Assembly: GCA_016929595.1 (NCBI GenBank)
Contig: JAFGIN010000156.1
Span: 1 to 64,000, forward strand
From: Chitinispirillaceae bacterium
Lineage (GTDB): Bacteria; Fibrobacterota; Chitinivibrionia; Chitinivibrionales; Chitinispirillaceae
Direction: 5' to 3'
DNA length: 64,000 nucleotides
Positions 9,962-17,972 of the stretch are shown one piece after another; the stretch's first letter is position 1; each line of letters opens with the position of its first letter. Made by a program: the position numbers and the translations under genes. The notes below the pieces were generated by a model that did no database searches, had not been told where the DNA came from, and was given only the letters and a program-made list of their open reading frames with translations.

Positions 9962-11634
9962 TACAGGAACTTCACATCAAAAATCTTGCACTGATCGATG
10001 AACTCAGTCTCGAGCTTGAGGATGGGCTTACCATTTTCACTGGTGAAACAGGGGCTGGTAAATCGATTTTACTTGGAGCGATCGGCCTTTTACTGGGAGA
10101 AAGGGCTTCAGCAGATATGATTCGCAGCGGATTTGATGAAGCTACCGTATCTGCAACATTCTGTATTAAAAATATATCATCTGCAATAATTGACGAACTT
10201 AACGAACTGGCGATTGTACCTGAAGAAAACCAGCTTATTATAAGAAGAAAAATTACACGAAGCGATAGAAATAAAATTTACATCAATCAGATCCCGATTC
10301 CATTGGGTACTCTGAAAAAACTTGGCGATCGTCTCATAGATCTTCATGGCCAACACGAACATCAATCTCTTCTCAATGAAGAAACACACATTTCGGTAAT
10401 TGACGCGCTTCCCGGAGTAAGTAATCACAAAGCTGCATATGATGAAGCATTCCGTGAACTGGAAAAAGCACAATCAGAACTTGAATCACATTGTAATAAA
10501 ACCAAAAAGCTCCTTGAACGTAAAGATTTTCTCGAGTATCAACTCAAAGAGATACACTCAATCGATCCTCATCCGGGAGAGGAGGAAAAGCTTGAAACCG
10601 AATTGTCGTTATTGTCATCAGGCATCGAACGTTCAACCTGTACATCAGAGATTATGGCCCTGCTCAGTGGCAACAGCGAATCGATTCTCAAATTAACTGC
10701 CCGGCTGAGGAAAAAATTAGATACGCTCTCAAAATATGACTCAAGTGTCGAAGCCTGGTGTGAGGAGCTCGACAATGCAAATTCGGTGTTGAACGAACTG
10801 GACTCTTTTTGCAGTTCGTATCTTACCAGAATAGAAGAAAAAAGCGATCCTTCAAGAATCGAATATATCAATTCCCGTCTTTCTAAAATTCAACGTCTTA
10901 AAAAGAAATATTCAGCCACGCTGGAGCAACTGGTTTCTTTGAAGGTCAATCTTGAAAAGGATCTCGAAGATATCTCCAATTCGCAAAGTGATGCGTCTCA
11001 GCTGCAGCATGCTGTTGATTCCTGCAATAAAAGATGTATGGAGCTGGGTAAAATATTAAGTGAGGAACGTCGCAAAGCAGCCACTGATTTTGACCTGAAA
11101 ATCTCCGCGCTGATCTCAAGGCTTGGAATTACTGATGGCAGACTCATTACCGTATTTAATCCCCTGGCTCAACCATCCTCTCAAGGTCTGGAAACGATTC
11201 GCTTTTTTTCACAGACAAATCCAGGCGAACCTCATCTTCCACTAAGTAAATCAGCATCCGGTGGTGAAATATCCAGAATTATGCTTGCCATAAAAACAGT
11301 TCTTGCCGAAAATGATAATATTCCTGTCCTGATTTTCGATGAAATTGATACCGGTATTGGTGGTTTGATCGCGTCAGAGGTTGGAAGTGCTCTTCAGAAT
11401 TTAAGTAAATCACATCAGGTTCTGTGCATCTCTCATCTTCATCAGGTAGCCTCAATGGGTGATCATCATTTTAAAGTTTACAAAACAAAACAGACCGATC
11501 GCACGGTAACTCTGGTCGAAAAACTGGATCGCGACGGAAGAGTCGCGGAGCTTGCCAGAATGCTTGGCGGGGTTTCAGATATTACCATTAAACATGCTGA
11601 ATCACTTCTTGATAATAGTTCCAGTCCTTTGTAA
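9958..11634 (+). CDS. recN: DNA repair protein RecN (SMC-like ATPase)
   Basis: A 558-residue SMC-family protein. The N-terminal half-site has Walker A TGETGAGKSILLGAI (~29-43) and the RecN-typical LLGERASADMIRSG. A central coiled coil spans ~155-380. The C-terminal half-site has the ABC signature LSKSASGGEISRIMLAIK, Walker B VLIFDEIDTGIGG and the SHLHQVASMGDHHF H-loop. It acts in double-strand break repair with RecA. Last gene of the tyrA-nadK-recN run; ATG 9958 overlaps the nadK stop. No LexA box was sought within the operon. The following 700 bp contain no intact gene. Confidence 0.96.
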   Translation: MIQELHIKNLALIDELSLELEDGLTIFTGETGAGKSILLGAIGLLLGERASADMIRSGFDEATVSATFCIKNISSAIIDELNELAIVPEENQLIIRRKITRSDRNKIYINQIPIPLGTLKKLGDRLIDLHGQHEHQSLLNEETHISVIDALPGVSNHKAAYDEAFRELEKAQSELESHCNKTKKLLERKDFLEYQLKEIHSIDPHPGEEEKLETELSLLSSGIERSTCTSEIMALLSGNSESILKLTARLRKKLDTLSKYDSSVEAWCEELDNANSVLNELDSFCSSYLTRIEEKSDPSRIEYINSRLSKIQRLKKKYSATLEQLVSLKVNLEKDLEDISNSQSDASQLQHAVDSCNKRCMELGKILSEERRKAATDFDLKISALISRLGITDGRLITVFNPLAQPSSQGLETIRFFSQTNPGEPHLPLSKSASGGEISRIMLAIKTVLAENDNIPVLIFDEIDTGIGGLIASEVGSALQNLSKSHQVLCISHLHQVASMGDHHFKVYKTKQTDRTVTLVEKLDRDGRVAELARMLGGVSDITIKHAESLLDNSSSPL

Positions 11635-11704
11635 CTTCGAAATTACAAGATGACCAATGGGATTTTCACCCTCTTTCGTTTAAACTTCAGAGGGCAGGCG
11701 AGTA

Positions 11705-11750
11705 GCCGGTTTGGTAGAGTGTCTGCGAGCATAAAGCTGATTCAACCGGC
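11705..11750. repeat. Inverted repeat downstream of recN
   Basis: GCCGGTT (11705-11711) pairs exactly with AACCGGC (11744-11750) around a 32-nt loop. It lies 70 bp after recN with no T-run, so it is more likely part of a structured or mobile remnant than a classical terminator. Confidence 0.4.
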
Positions 11751-11774
11751 ACTGTTGGGAGATTCGCGGGTGTA

Positions 11775-11830
11775 AGTTTGCCGTTTTATAACCACTGTCC
11801 TTCGAAGTGGCCTATTACAAACGGTAAACT
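11775..11830. repeat. Long imperfect hairpin downstream of recN
   Basis: AGTTTGCCGTTT (11775-11786) pairs with AAACGGTAAACT (11819-11830) with one mismatch, and inner arms CCACT (11792-11796) and AGTGG (11806-11810) extend the stem to a loop of about 9 nt. It could form a stable hairpin RNA, a degraded MITE-like element or an attachment-type site; it lacks the core bases of an integron attC site. Confidence 0.45.
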
Positions 11831-11879
11831 AAAACTTGCTAAAATTGAAAATGCAGACTTACCTGCTTATTCTTTATCA

Positions 11880-12310
11880 ACGTGATTTTGATTTTAAATG
11901 GTTGGACGGATGATCGCGGGACGGGGAACAATCCGGTTGCGAATTTGGATTCTCGTTCCGTTTCCGATGGTAATTGTGATTGTAACGTTGATGGTAATAA
12001 CGCCGATACCCCATATATTCCCGGTATTCCCATCGGTAGAGACAAGGCATGCCTTGTCTCTACCGATGAAACGAACGCCGACGAAACCACCGACGATATT
12101 GATTACGACGACGTCGATAGCGCCACCATCGTATTCGGGGAAAACCACGCGGATCCCACAGACCCCACCAATCCCGCACCAAAACAACCACCCCTGACAA
12201 TACCCCAGAAACGTTTCCGCAACCAGGGGAAAAATACCGTTTCATCAATGGTTGACGGGTACGTATCTGCCGTTACGCACCATGCGCACCGCGCAGGATA
12301 AGGCACGTGC
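11880..12310. repeat. GC-richer low-complexity repeat region without a convincing gene
   Basis: About 430 bp whose base use differs from the neighbouring genes: strings such as GATGGTAATTGTGATTGTAA on the left and GACGACGTCGATAGCGCC on the right, roughly mirrored about the 38-bp palindrome in its middle. Open frames run through on both strands, but the translations are low-complexity D/N/T- or I/V/G-rich with no recognisable domain, so I treat them as chance. A GGCACGTGCC palindrome sits at 12302-12311. A GTAGTGC direct repeat (12327-12333, 12348-12354) with 21-bp periodicity lies just beyond its right end. Confidence 0.45.
12031..12068. repeat. Perfect 38-bp palindrome
   Basis: CATCGGTAGAGACAAGGC (12031-12048), a central AT, and the exact reverse complement to 12068. 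Because it is perfectly symmetrical both strands read the same peptide (GRDKACLVST). Such perfect dispersed palindromes are typical of REP/MITE-like elements; only this one copy is in the window. Confidence 0.75.
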
Positions 12311-12354
12311 CACACCCTTTTTTAAAGTAGTGCGTGACCATTTTGATGTAGTGC

Positions 12355-12573
12355 ATTAAAAATAAAAAAGATAGAATTCCCAGCCTGAAAAATGTAATCG
12401 TCCTACAAAATAAAGGACTTGCCTCTATTGATAGCACCCCGGGAATTATCGCTGAAGATTCCTCAATTACAATCAATACCGATTCAGCTCTTGGAGGTGC
12501 AATCGCTTTTCTGCAGAAGGATTCCACATTGAAATTGCGGCTGCTGGCGGGTGGAAAAATTGACTTATATTAG
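12355..12573 (+). pseudogene. Remnant of a secreted (beta-helix-like) protein
   Basis: A 72-codon open stretch with no start codon, beginning right after a TAG and ending at TAG 12571. It reads NVIVLQNKGLASIDSTPGII, then SITINTDSALGGAIAFLQ and a Leu-rich end, a Ser/Thr/Gly/Asn-rich alternating pattern as in extracellular beta-helix or adhesin proteins. With no start and no neighbours in frame it is best seen as a broken piece of a larger gene, possibly the same one as the BNR fragment 6 bp downstream (different frame). Confidence 0.45.
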
Positions 12574-12578
12574 AATCT

Positions 12579-13163
12579 TTGCAATATGTATACTTGTTTT
12601 TCAAACTGTTTTACGGACAATGGAAACAAATCGACGGGTTTTGCGGAGGGTATTTCGTCGATATCGGATTTGGAGAAAACGAGACTGTCTTTGCAGCAAC
12701 AACCTCTTCTATTTACAAATCTACCGATAATGGCCTGAACTGGTCCATTGTTGATACGGTAACTGGAATTACTGCACTGGCGGCAGATGCAGATGGTGAT
12801 ACATTTTATGCAGGTGTCAGTACATAGGTTCATATTTCTACTGATGGCGGAGTTCACTGGGAAAAATGTGCACGCTTTACAGAAACGGCACACGGACAGA
12901 TTACCGGTATTTTCATAAAAGAAAATAAGATAATGGTATCTACAGTATTGGGAAATTTTGAGTCCACCGACAGAGGTGCCACCTGGAATCCGGGTACATT
13001 TCCCGAAAGAGCCAACTGCTTCACACAAGTTAATGATACGATTTTTATCTGTGTCAATAACAGCGTCTCACATTACACAGACAACGGCATGCACTGGGAA
13101 AAGTTCAGGGACTTTTGCTGGGGCTTAATTTCTTTGTCGAGGGGGGGTTTTGTTCTTTTTTGA
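12579..13163 (+). pseudogene. BNR-repeat (sialidase/Vps10-like) protein remnant with in-frame TAG
   Basis: One reading frame of 195 codons interrupted only by TAG at 12825-12827. Both sides carry the same repeat type: YKSTDNGLNWSIVD before the stop, then HISTDGGVHWEKC, FESTDRGATWNPG and HYTDNGMHWEKF after it. These are BNR/Asp-box repeats (S/T-x-D-x-G-x-x-W) found in secreted beta-propellers. The frame opens at a TTG without signal peptide and its 3' end runs into a G/T-rich tract where similarity stops, so both ends look lost. A degraded gene is most likely; amber readthrough or a sequence error at 12825 would be the alternative. Confidence 0.7.
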
Positions 13164-13250
13164 AGGGATTTTGTATTTTTTGCAAAACGCTTTTTTGTTT
13201 GTTGGGGCTGTTTTTTTATTTTTGAGGGGGCTTTTTTGTTTATTTAGGGT
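13139..13250. repeat. G/T-rich low-complexity tract
   Basis: By hand count, of bases 13141-13250 about 92 of 110 are G or T on the plus strand, with six C. GCTTTTTTGTTT occurs twice (13189-13200, 13230-13241), giving a 41-bp partial direct repeat. The complementary strand encodes a Lys-rich nonsense ORF. The sharp strand asymmetry abuts the broken BNR gene and is unlike any other part of the window. Confidence 0.6.
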
Positions 13251-13334
13251 CTGTAATGCATACTTAAAAGAAAAAACAAACACCCCCTGTTGCGCCAAAA
13301 TGAATCCTCTTTTACTATAAAGATGGGCCAACTC

Positions 13335-13523
13335 TTAAGCTTGTGTAACCAGTTCCGGTGCAGATTCCTCTGTGATGCTGGTTGATGATTTTTTCTTCTG
13401 AAGAAAATCGATATAATAGAGTTCTTCGATTTGTGGTTCAGAATTACAGCTACTTACAAATTTTATTTTATGCGTTGTTTTAAACAAAAAAGAAAATCGC
13501 CGCCCTGAGAAAAATATGTTCAT
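13335..13523 (-). CDS. Possible small protein coupled to treY
   Basis: A 62-codon ORF whose ATG shares a base with the treY stop (TAATG), so translational coupling is possible. The sequence (starts MNIFFSGRRFSFLF, ends EESAPELVTQA) has no domain I recognise and no clear signal peptide. It may be chance; the coupled start is the only evidence. Confidence 0.25.
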   Translation of the reverse strand: MNIFFSGRRFSFLFKTTHKIKFVSSCNSEPQIEELYYIDFLQKKKSSTSITEESAPELVTQA

Positions 13524-16318
13524 TAGCTATCTGCAATTAGTAGAGCACAGGGAAACAAGTCAAGGATCTGTGCAACAGGTAACATTTTTTGATTTTCAAT
13601 CCTTTTTTCAGTGATACAATCCCACCACGACGATGTCAATATTTGAGGCATTTCGATACAGGTATCCAGCCACAAATTGTCTTTCAAAGGAAATGTTGTA
13701 AATGATTTCACCGATTGTAACTTTCGTGATGCAACAATAATTACCGTTTTCCCGTTTACAATTCTTGCGAATGAAATAATTGAATCACTGTACGTGCCCT
13801 TTGCAGTTAATGGAACATATTCACCATCAATAAAAAGTTCTCTGTTCTCTTTCCTGAATTCCAGAACACGTCTGATCAGAAACAGTTTTGATATGCCAGA
13901 CGAGAGGTCTTCCAGAAGCCAGTTAAAAAAACTGCGATTTATTATTAGAGACTCAGTAAATACATCTCTGTTGACAGCGCCTCTTTTTTTAAAATCTATT
14001 GTTTTTCGATTGTCTGGATCTACCATTGTGAGATCCCAGAATTCACACCCCTGATAAAAATCAGGTATTCCAGGTGAGGTCATTTTCAACAAACATTGAG
14101 ATAAGGAGTAAAATGTTCCAAATTCTGCAACAGTTTTTACAAAAGGTATAAATGATTCAAAAAATGCAACATTGAATTTTTCATCGGTTGCAGAATCAAT
14201 AAAAGACAGTATACCCTGCTCGTATTCCTTATCATATTCGATCCAGGCAGTATGAATTTTCGCTTCCCTGACAGCTTTGAGCATATATTCCCGCATCCGC
14301 TTTTTGTAAACAGTATAATCATCAGAATTGATCGGCCAGGTACCTGTCAGAGTCTGATAAAAAAAGTATTCGTCGTTACTATCAGGAATTTCAACACCAT
14401 ATTTCTGTTTTTTGAATTTTTTATTTATTTCTCTCCACTTCGTTGTAGACTGTTCCCAGAGCACGGGTATTTCGGAAAGGTAATTGATCCTCATTCTAAC
14501 ATCTTCACCCCGTTTGCTATCGTGAGTTGATGTTGTATTCATCGAGAGAGGAGACTGATCATGGCGTTTTTTACAAAAGCTATGAAATTTTTCAACAGTA
14601 GCTCCAAATGTCAGAGGATCCCCCCCCACTTCATTTAAAGATATTAACCTGTTGAAATCGTAGTATACAGTATCTTCAATCCCTTTAGCGCTCAGAGAAC
14701 CGGTAAACTGCTGAAACCTCATGACAACTTCAGTCCATTGTATTTTCTGCTCCTCAGATAACCCTGTATCGTATCGTAAAAACAGGAACCGTTCGATAAA
14801 ATCAAATTCTCTGCTCAAACCCGGCTCATCAGTTCGGGCCTTAACAATTGCTTTTTGAAGATTTTCACGGTCTTCATCACTGAAATTGGAATAATTGATA
14901 TATGAGCGATAGACAGGAAAATGTACCATCAGTTCAACGAGAGCAGTCCGAAGACCATAGAGCGTAATATCACTTCCCCAACGGTCGTGAGTACTGATAG
15001 TTTTTATCAGTGAAGCAAGATTATCGATATCACCAGCCATATTCTTTTTAAGTATCAGACGTTTTGCGTCCTTCACTGTTTTTTCAAAAGAGTTATAGTT
15101 ACCGCTGAATTTCTGATAAATTTGTGTAAACCTGGATTCATTTTCATTGCAACAGAAAAGTTGATTAACAATATTGCAGAAATCATATCCGGTCGTTCCC
15201 TGCACTGGCCAGCAATGTGGAACTGTTTCATTTGCCCCCAGAATTTTTTCAACCACAATATAGGCATCGGGTGCATTCTGTCTCAACCTCTGAAGATAAT
15301 TGAATGGATCATATAATCCATCAATATGATCTACCCGCAAGCCGGTGATCAATCCATCATTGTAAAGTTTAAATGCCAGTTCATGTACAATTTTAAACAC
15401 CTCCGGATCTTCAACCCGGACAGAAATTAGATCGTTTATAATGAAAAATCTCCGGTAATTTAACTCCTCATTGGCCACTTTCCAGTATGCCAATTTAAAA
15501 TTCTGTTCATTATGAATACTGTCCAGAAGTACAAACGACCTGGAATCACCTTTTTCACCATTATATTCCTTGAGAATGCTGTCAATATAGGAACTGATCA
15601 GAGCATTACTGCTATACAACTCCCACAGCATCTCTTTTGCAAAAGAGATTTCATCAGATCGTCCATCGGCTTTGCTGTCGGCAGGAAGATTCTTTATGAC
15701 ATATAAAACTCCGAGAAATTTAATTATTCCTGCACTCTCACGATCTGTAAGGTCAAGAAGTGTTTCAAGCCTGTGTCCAAGAACCGAAACGTATGACTCT
15801 ATTTTTAACGGGAAAAGGTAATTGTAATAAGCTAATGCAAAGCCATCTTTCTGGTAAGTTAATTGTATTTCGCGATTTTCAAGGCACGATGCATAAATAT
15901 TGCCCAGTATAGGCATCAGTAACTTTCCCTGAAGTGAAACATAATGATGATTCCAGTCGATGTCAAATTGTCTTATTTTAACATTATCAGGACCGTTTTC
16001 AAGTAATTCATTCAAAGATTTATTTTCTTTGTCAAAAGCCATATGATTGGGCACAATATCCTGAATCCATCCCATACCGTTACTCTTTACCTTTGCAACA
16101 AGTCGTTCAAACCCCTCCACCCCGCCGATCTCCTCATTAATTGTGCAGTAATCAACGATATCATATCCATGGGTGCTTCCAGAGCGTGCTTTAAATATGG
16201 GTGAAGAATAAATATGAGATATTCCAATCTCATGTAAATAATCGACAATTTCTTCAGCGTCTTCAAAGGTGAACTGGTTGTTAAACTGCAAACGATATGA
16301 AGCGTCTGGTATCTGCAT
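13523..16318 (-). CDS. treY: Maltooligosyltrehalose synthase
   Basis: A 931-residue GH13 enzyme that converts the reducing-end alpha-1,4 linkage of maltodextrins to the alpha,alpha-1,1 linkage of trehalose. The N-terminus IPDASYRLQFNNQFTFEDA and HGYDIVDY are TreY-typical. The GH13 nucleophile motif is LRVDHIDGLYDP (~residue 320), the acid Glu is in IVVEKILGANE, and TSTHDSKRGEDVRMR is the TreY-specific conserved region IV. Length fits the upper family range. It normally works with TreZ, but no treZ, glgX or other glycogen gene is in the window. ATG 16318 begins the canonical MQIPxxTYRLQ form. It is divergent from the MFS gene, 226 bp apart. Trehalose here would serve as osmoprotectant or reserve. 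Confidence 0.95.
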   Translation of the reverse strand: MQIPDASYRLQFNNQFTFEDAEEIVDYLHEIGISHIYSSPIFKARSGSTHGYDIVDYCTINEEIGGVEGFERLVAKVKSNGMGWIQDIVPNHMAFDKENKSLNELLENGPDNVKIRQFDIDWNHHYVSLQGKLLMPILGNIYASCLENREIQLTYQKDGFALAYYNYLFPLKIESYVSVLGHRLETLLDLTDRESAGIIKFLGVLYVIKNLPADSKADGRSDEISFAKEMLWELYSSNALISSYIDSILKEYNGEKGDSRSFVLLDSIHNEQNFKLAYWKVANEELNYRRFFIINDLISVRVEDPEVFKIVHELAFKLYNDGLITGLRVDHIDGLYDPFNYLQRLRQNAPDAYIVVEKILGANETVPHCWPVQGTTGYDFCNIVNQLFCCNENESRFTQIYQKFSGNYNSFEKTVKDAKRLILKKNMAGDIDNLASLIKTISTHDRWGSDITLYGLRTALVELMVHFPVYRSYINYSNFSDEDRENLQKAIVKARTDEPGLSREFDFIERFLFLRYDTGLSEEQKIQWTEVVMRFQQFTGSLSAKGIEDTVYYDFNRLISLNEVGGDPLTFGATVEKFHSFCKKRHDQSPLSMNTTSTHDSKRGEDVRMRINYLSEIPVLWEQSTTKWREINKKFKKQKYGVEIPDSNDEYFFYQTLTGTWPINSDDYTVYKKRMREYMLKAVREAKIHTAWIEYDKEYEQGILSFIDSATDEKFNVAFFESFIPFVKTVAEFGTFYSLSQCLLKMTSPGIPDFYQGCEFWDLTMVDPDNRKTIDFKKRGAVNRDVFTESLIINRSFFNWLLEDLSSGISKLFLIRRVLEFRKENRELFIDGEYVPLTAKGTYSDSIISFARIVNGKTVIIVASRKLQSVKSFTTFPLKDNLWLDTCIEMPQILTSSWWDCITEKRIENQKMLPVAQILDLFPCALLIADS

Positions 16319-16544
16319 ACAGCTCCGATTTATATTGGGGGTAGTAGACTTGATTCAACAGTTCTGTTTTCATGTATATTTTGAAAAAGTATTCAGTTTT
16401 ACTCAGAGATGCAAACTACACACCATTTTTCAGGGATCTGTTTTCTTTGTTACACTGTAAAAGATTTCTTCGCAGAATCGTGGATTTTTATGTTCCAATA
16501 CGGCAATATATAATAGTAAAAACCGAAATCAGCCATGTATATAT

Positions 16545-17969
16545 ATGCAAAATCCTACTGCCGAACCATCCGCATCTTCAACCTCAGACGAAGTAAGTTT
16601 AACTGGTCACAGACCATCAGATAATGAGTCGGCAATCGCCATTGGTGGAATATGTGTCGACAGTTATGAGACACGTACAGCTCTCAGGTATAGTCTCTGG
16701 GATGGGATTTTTTCAAATGCCATGCTCGCTCTTACAGAAACCTTCTCGATAGCTGGTGCAGTTTTTTTAAACGCTCCAGCCATTCTAATTGCGATGCTTG
16801 GCAGTTTTCCATTACTACTGAGTTCTTTCGGACAGATTATCCTTCCATATATTATTCACCCATCAAAGGGGCGTAAACATTATGTACTGCAGGGCACTCT
16901 TTTTCAAAGTTTCTTTCTTACCGTACTTGCATTTTGCGGATGGTTTCCGGAACTGATCCGTCCATGGTCGTATGTCTTTATTTTTTCATTATATGGCTTC
17001 AGTGGAAATGTTGTATCCGGTCTTTGGATTGCATGGATGGGAGATCTTGTTCCCCAGAATATCAGAGGTCGTCACTTTGCATGGAGGAATCGTCTTTTTT
17101 CCTTTACTCAACTGATTTGCGCTCTTTTTGCAGGCTTCTTTTTAAAAGAGTATTCCGCAGGAAATGCTACCTGGATTGTATTTACCATAGTTTTCCTTCT
17201 TGCAGGATTCTTACGACTGTTTTCTTCCGGAATGCTCTATCGTCAGAAGGAACCTGTTATTACCAGATGCGGCACATCGTTAAACTTCAGGATGGTACTT
17301 AAAAATCGGAGTTTTGTCCACTATAGCCTTGCTGCTGCTTTGATGCAGGGTACGGTAGCTATCGCAGGTCCATTTTTTAATGTTTGGTATATAAGAGACC
17401 TGAAATTTGACTTCTTTACACTTTCAATAGCAACTGCAGCGACAATTCTGGGAACTATCTGTGCATTACCGATCTGGGGCAGATTTGCAGATACAATTGG
17501 CAATCGCAGAATTGTCCAGTTCAGTGGTTTTTTAATCTGCACTGTTCCACTACCCTGCCTCATTTCCAGTCTGCCATGGCATATCTGGCTCCTGAATTTT
17601 TACACTGGTTTCTGCTGGAGCGGCTACAATCTTGGTAATTTTAACTATCTTCTTTTAGCATCTGGTAAAACACGCCCTGAAATAAACATCTCTTTTTCTG
17701 TTGCTGTCAACGGAATCTTTGTATTTACTTTCAGTATGATCGGCGGTTACCTTTCTCAACATCTGCCGCAACTTTTTCAATGGAAGTTGCAATCGCTGTT
17801 CCTGCTTTCTTCATTTTTAAGATTTATCATCTTTGGTATCTTTTTCTTCAGATTAAAATCATTTGAAACTGAGCATGAGAAATCTTTAGATCTTTTCTTC
17901 CAAATTCCAGGATATCGTGGGGGAATGGGTGTTCTGCGCAATGCGTTCAGGGCTTTCAGGAATAAATAG
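16545..17969 (+). CDS. Major facilitator superfamily permease, substrate unknown
   Basis: A 474-residue polytopic membrane protein with about 12 hydrophobic segments in two halves. An unusually polar ~45-residue N-terminal tail (Ser/Thr/Glu-rich) precedes the first segment. The loop between segments 2 and 3 is GKHxxx-like (HPSKGRKHYVL), and the loop after segment 4 (WMGDLVPQNIRGRHFAWRN) resembles the conserved MFS motif found in a family of uncharacterised permeases. WGRFADTIGNRR at the start of the second half is a good MFS motif A. No substrate can be assigned. ATG 16545 lacks a clear ribosome-binding site, so the start may lie downstream. Its 3' end converges on the next leftward gene with 3 nt between stops. 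Confidence 0.85.
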   Translation: MQNPTAEPSASSTSDEVSLTGHRPSDNESAIAIGGICVDSYETRTALRYSLWDGIFSNAMLALTETFSIAGAVFLNAPAILIAMLGSFPLLLSSFGQIILPYIIHPSKGRKHYVLQGTLFQSFFLTVLAFCGWFPELIRPWSYVFIFSLYGFSGNVVSGLWIAWMGDLVPQNIRGRHFAWRNRLFSFTQLICALFAGFFLKEYSAGNATWIVFTIVFLLAGFLRLFSSGMLYRQKEPVITRCGTSLNFRMVLKNRSFVHYSLAAALMQGTVAIAGPFFNVWYIRDLKFDFFTLSIATAATILGTICALPIWGRFADTIGNRRIVQFSGFLICTVPLPCLISSLPWHIWLLNFYTGFCWSGYNLGNFNYLLLASGKTRPEINISFSVAVNGIFVFTFSMIGGYLSQHLPQLFQWKLQSLFLLSSFLRFIIFGIFFFRLKSFETEHEKSLDLFFQIPGYRGGMGVLRNAFRAFRNK

Positions 17970-17972
17970 CCA

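Noticed and set aside
11775-11830. Integron attC site
   Set aside because: The hairpin lacks the RYYYAAC/GTTRRRY core boxes, and there is no integrase or cassette array around it.
11882-12301. A 139-codon plus-strand ORF and opposing ORFs over the palindrome
   Set aside because: Open frames exist on both strands because of low-complexity, stop-poor sequence; the translations show no domain, no ribosome-binding site and derive partly from the palindrome itself.
12297-12312. Sigma-54-like TGGCAC on the minus strand
   Set aside because: TGGCAC is followed by GTGCC and then TTATC; the -12 GC is absent, and the element is part of a GGCACGTGCC palindrome with no gene downstream.
13125-13331. Lys/Pro-rich minus-strand ORF of 68 codons
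   Set aside because: It is the complement of the G/T-rich tract; its lysines simply reflect AAA runs, and no start signal or homologue is apparent.
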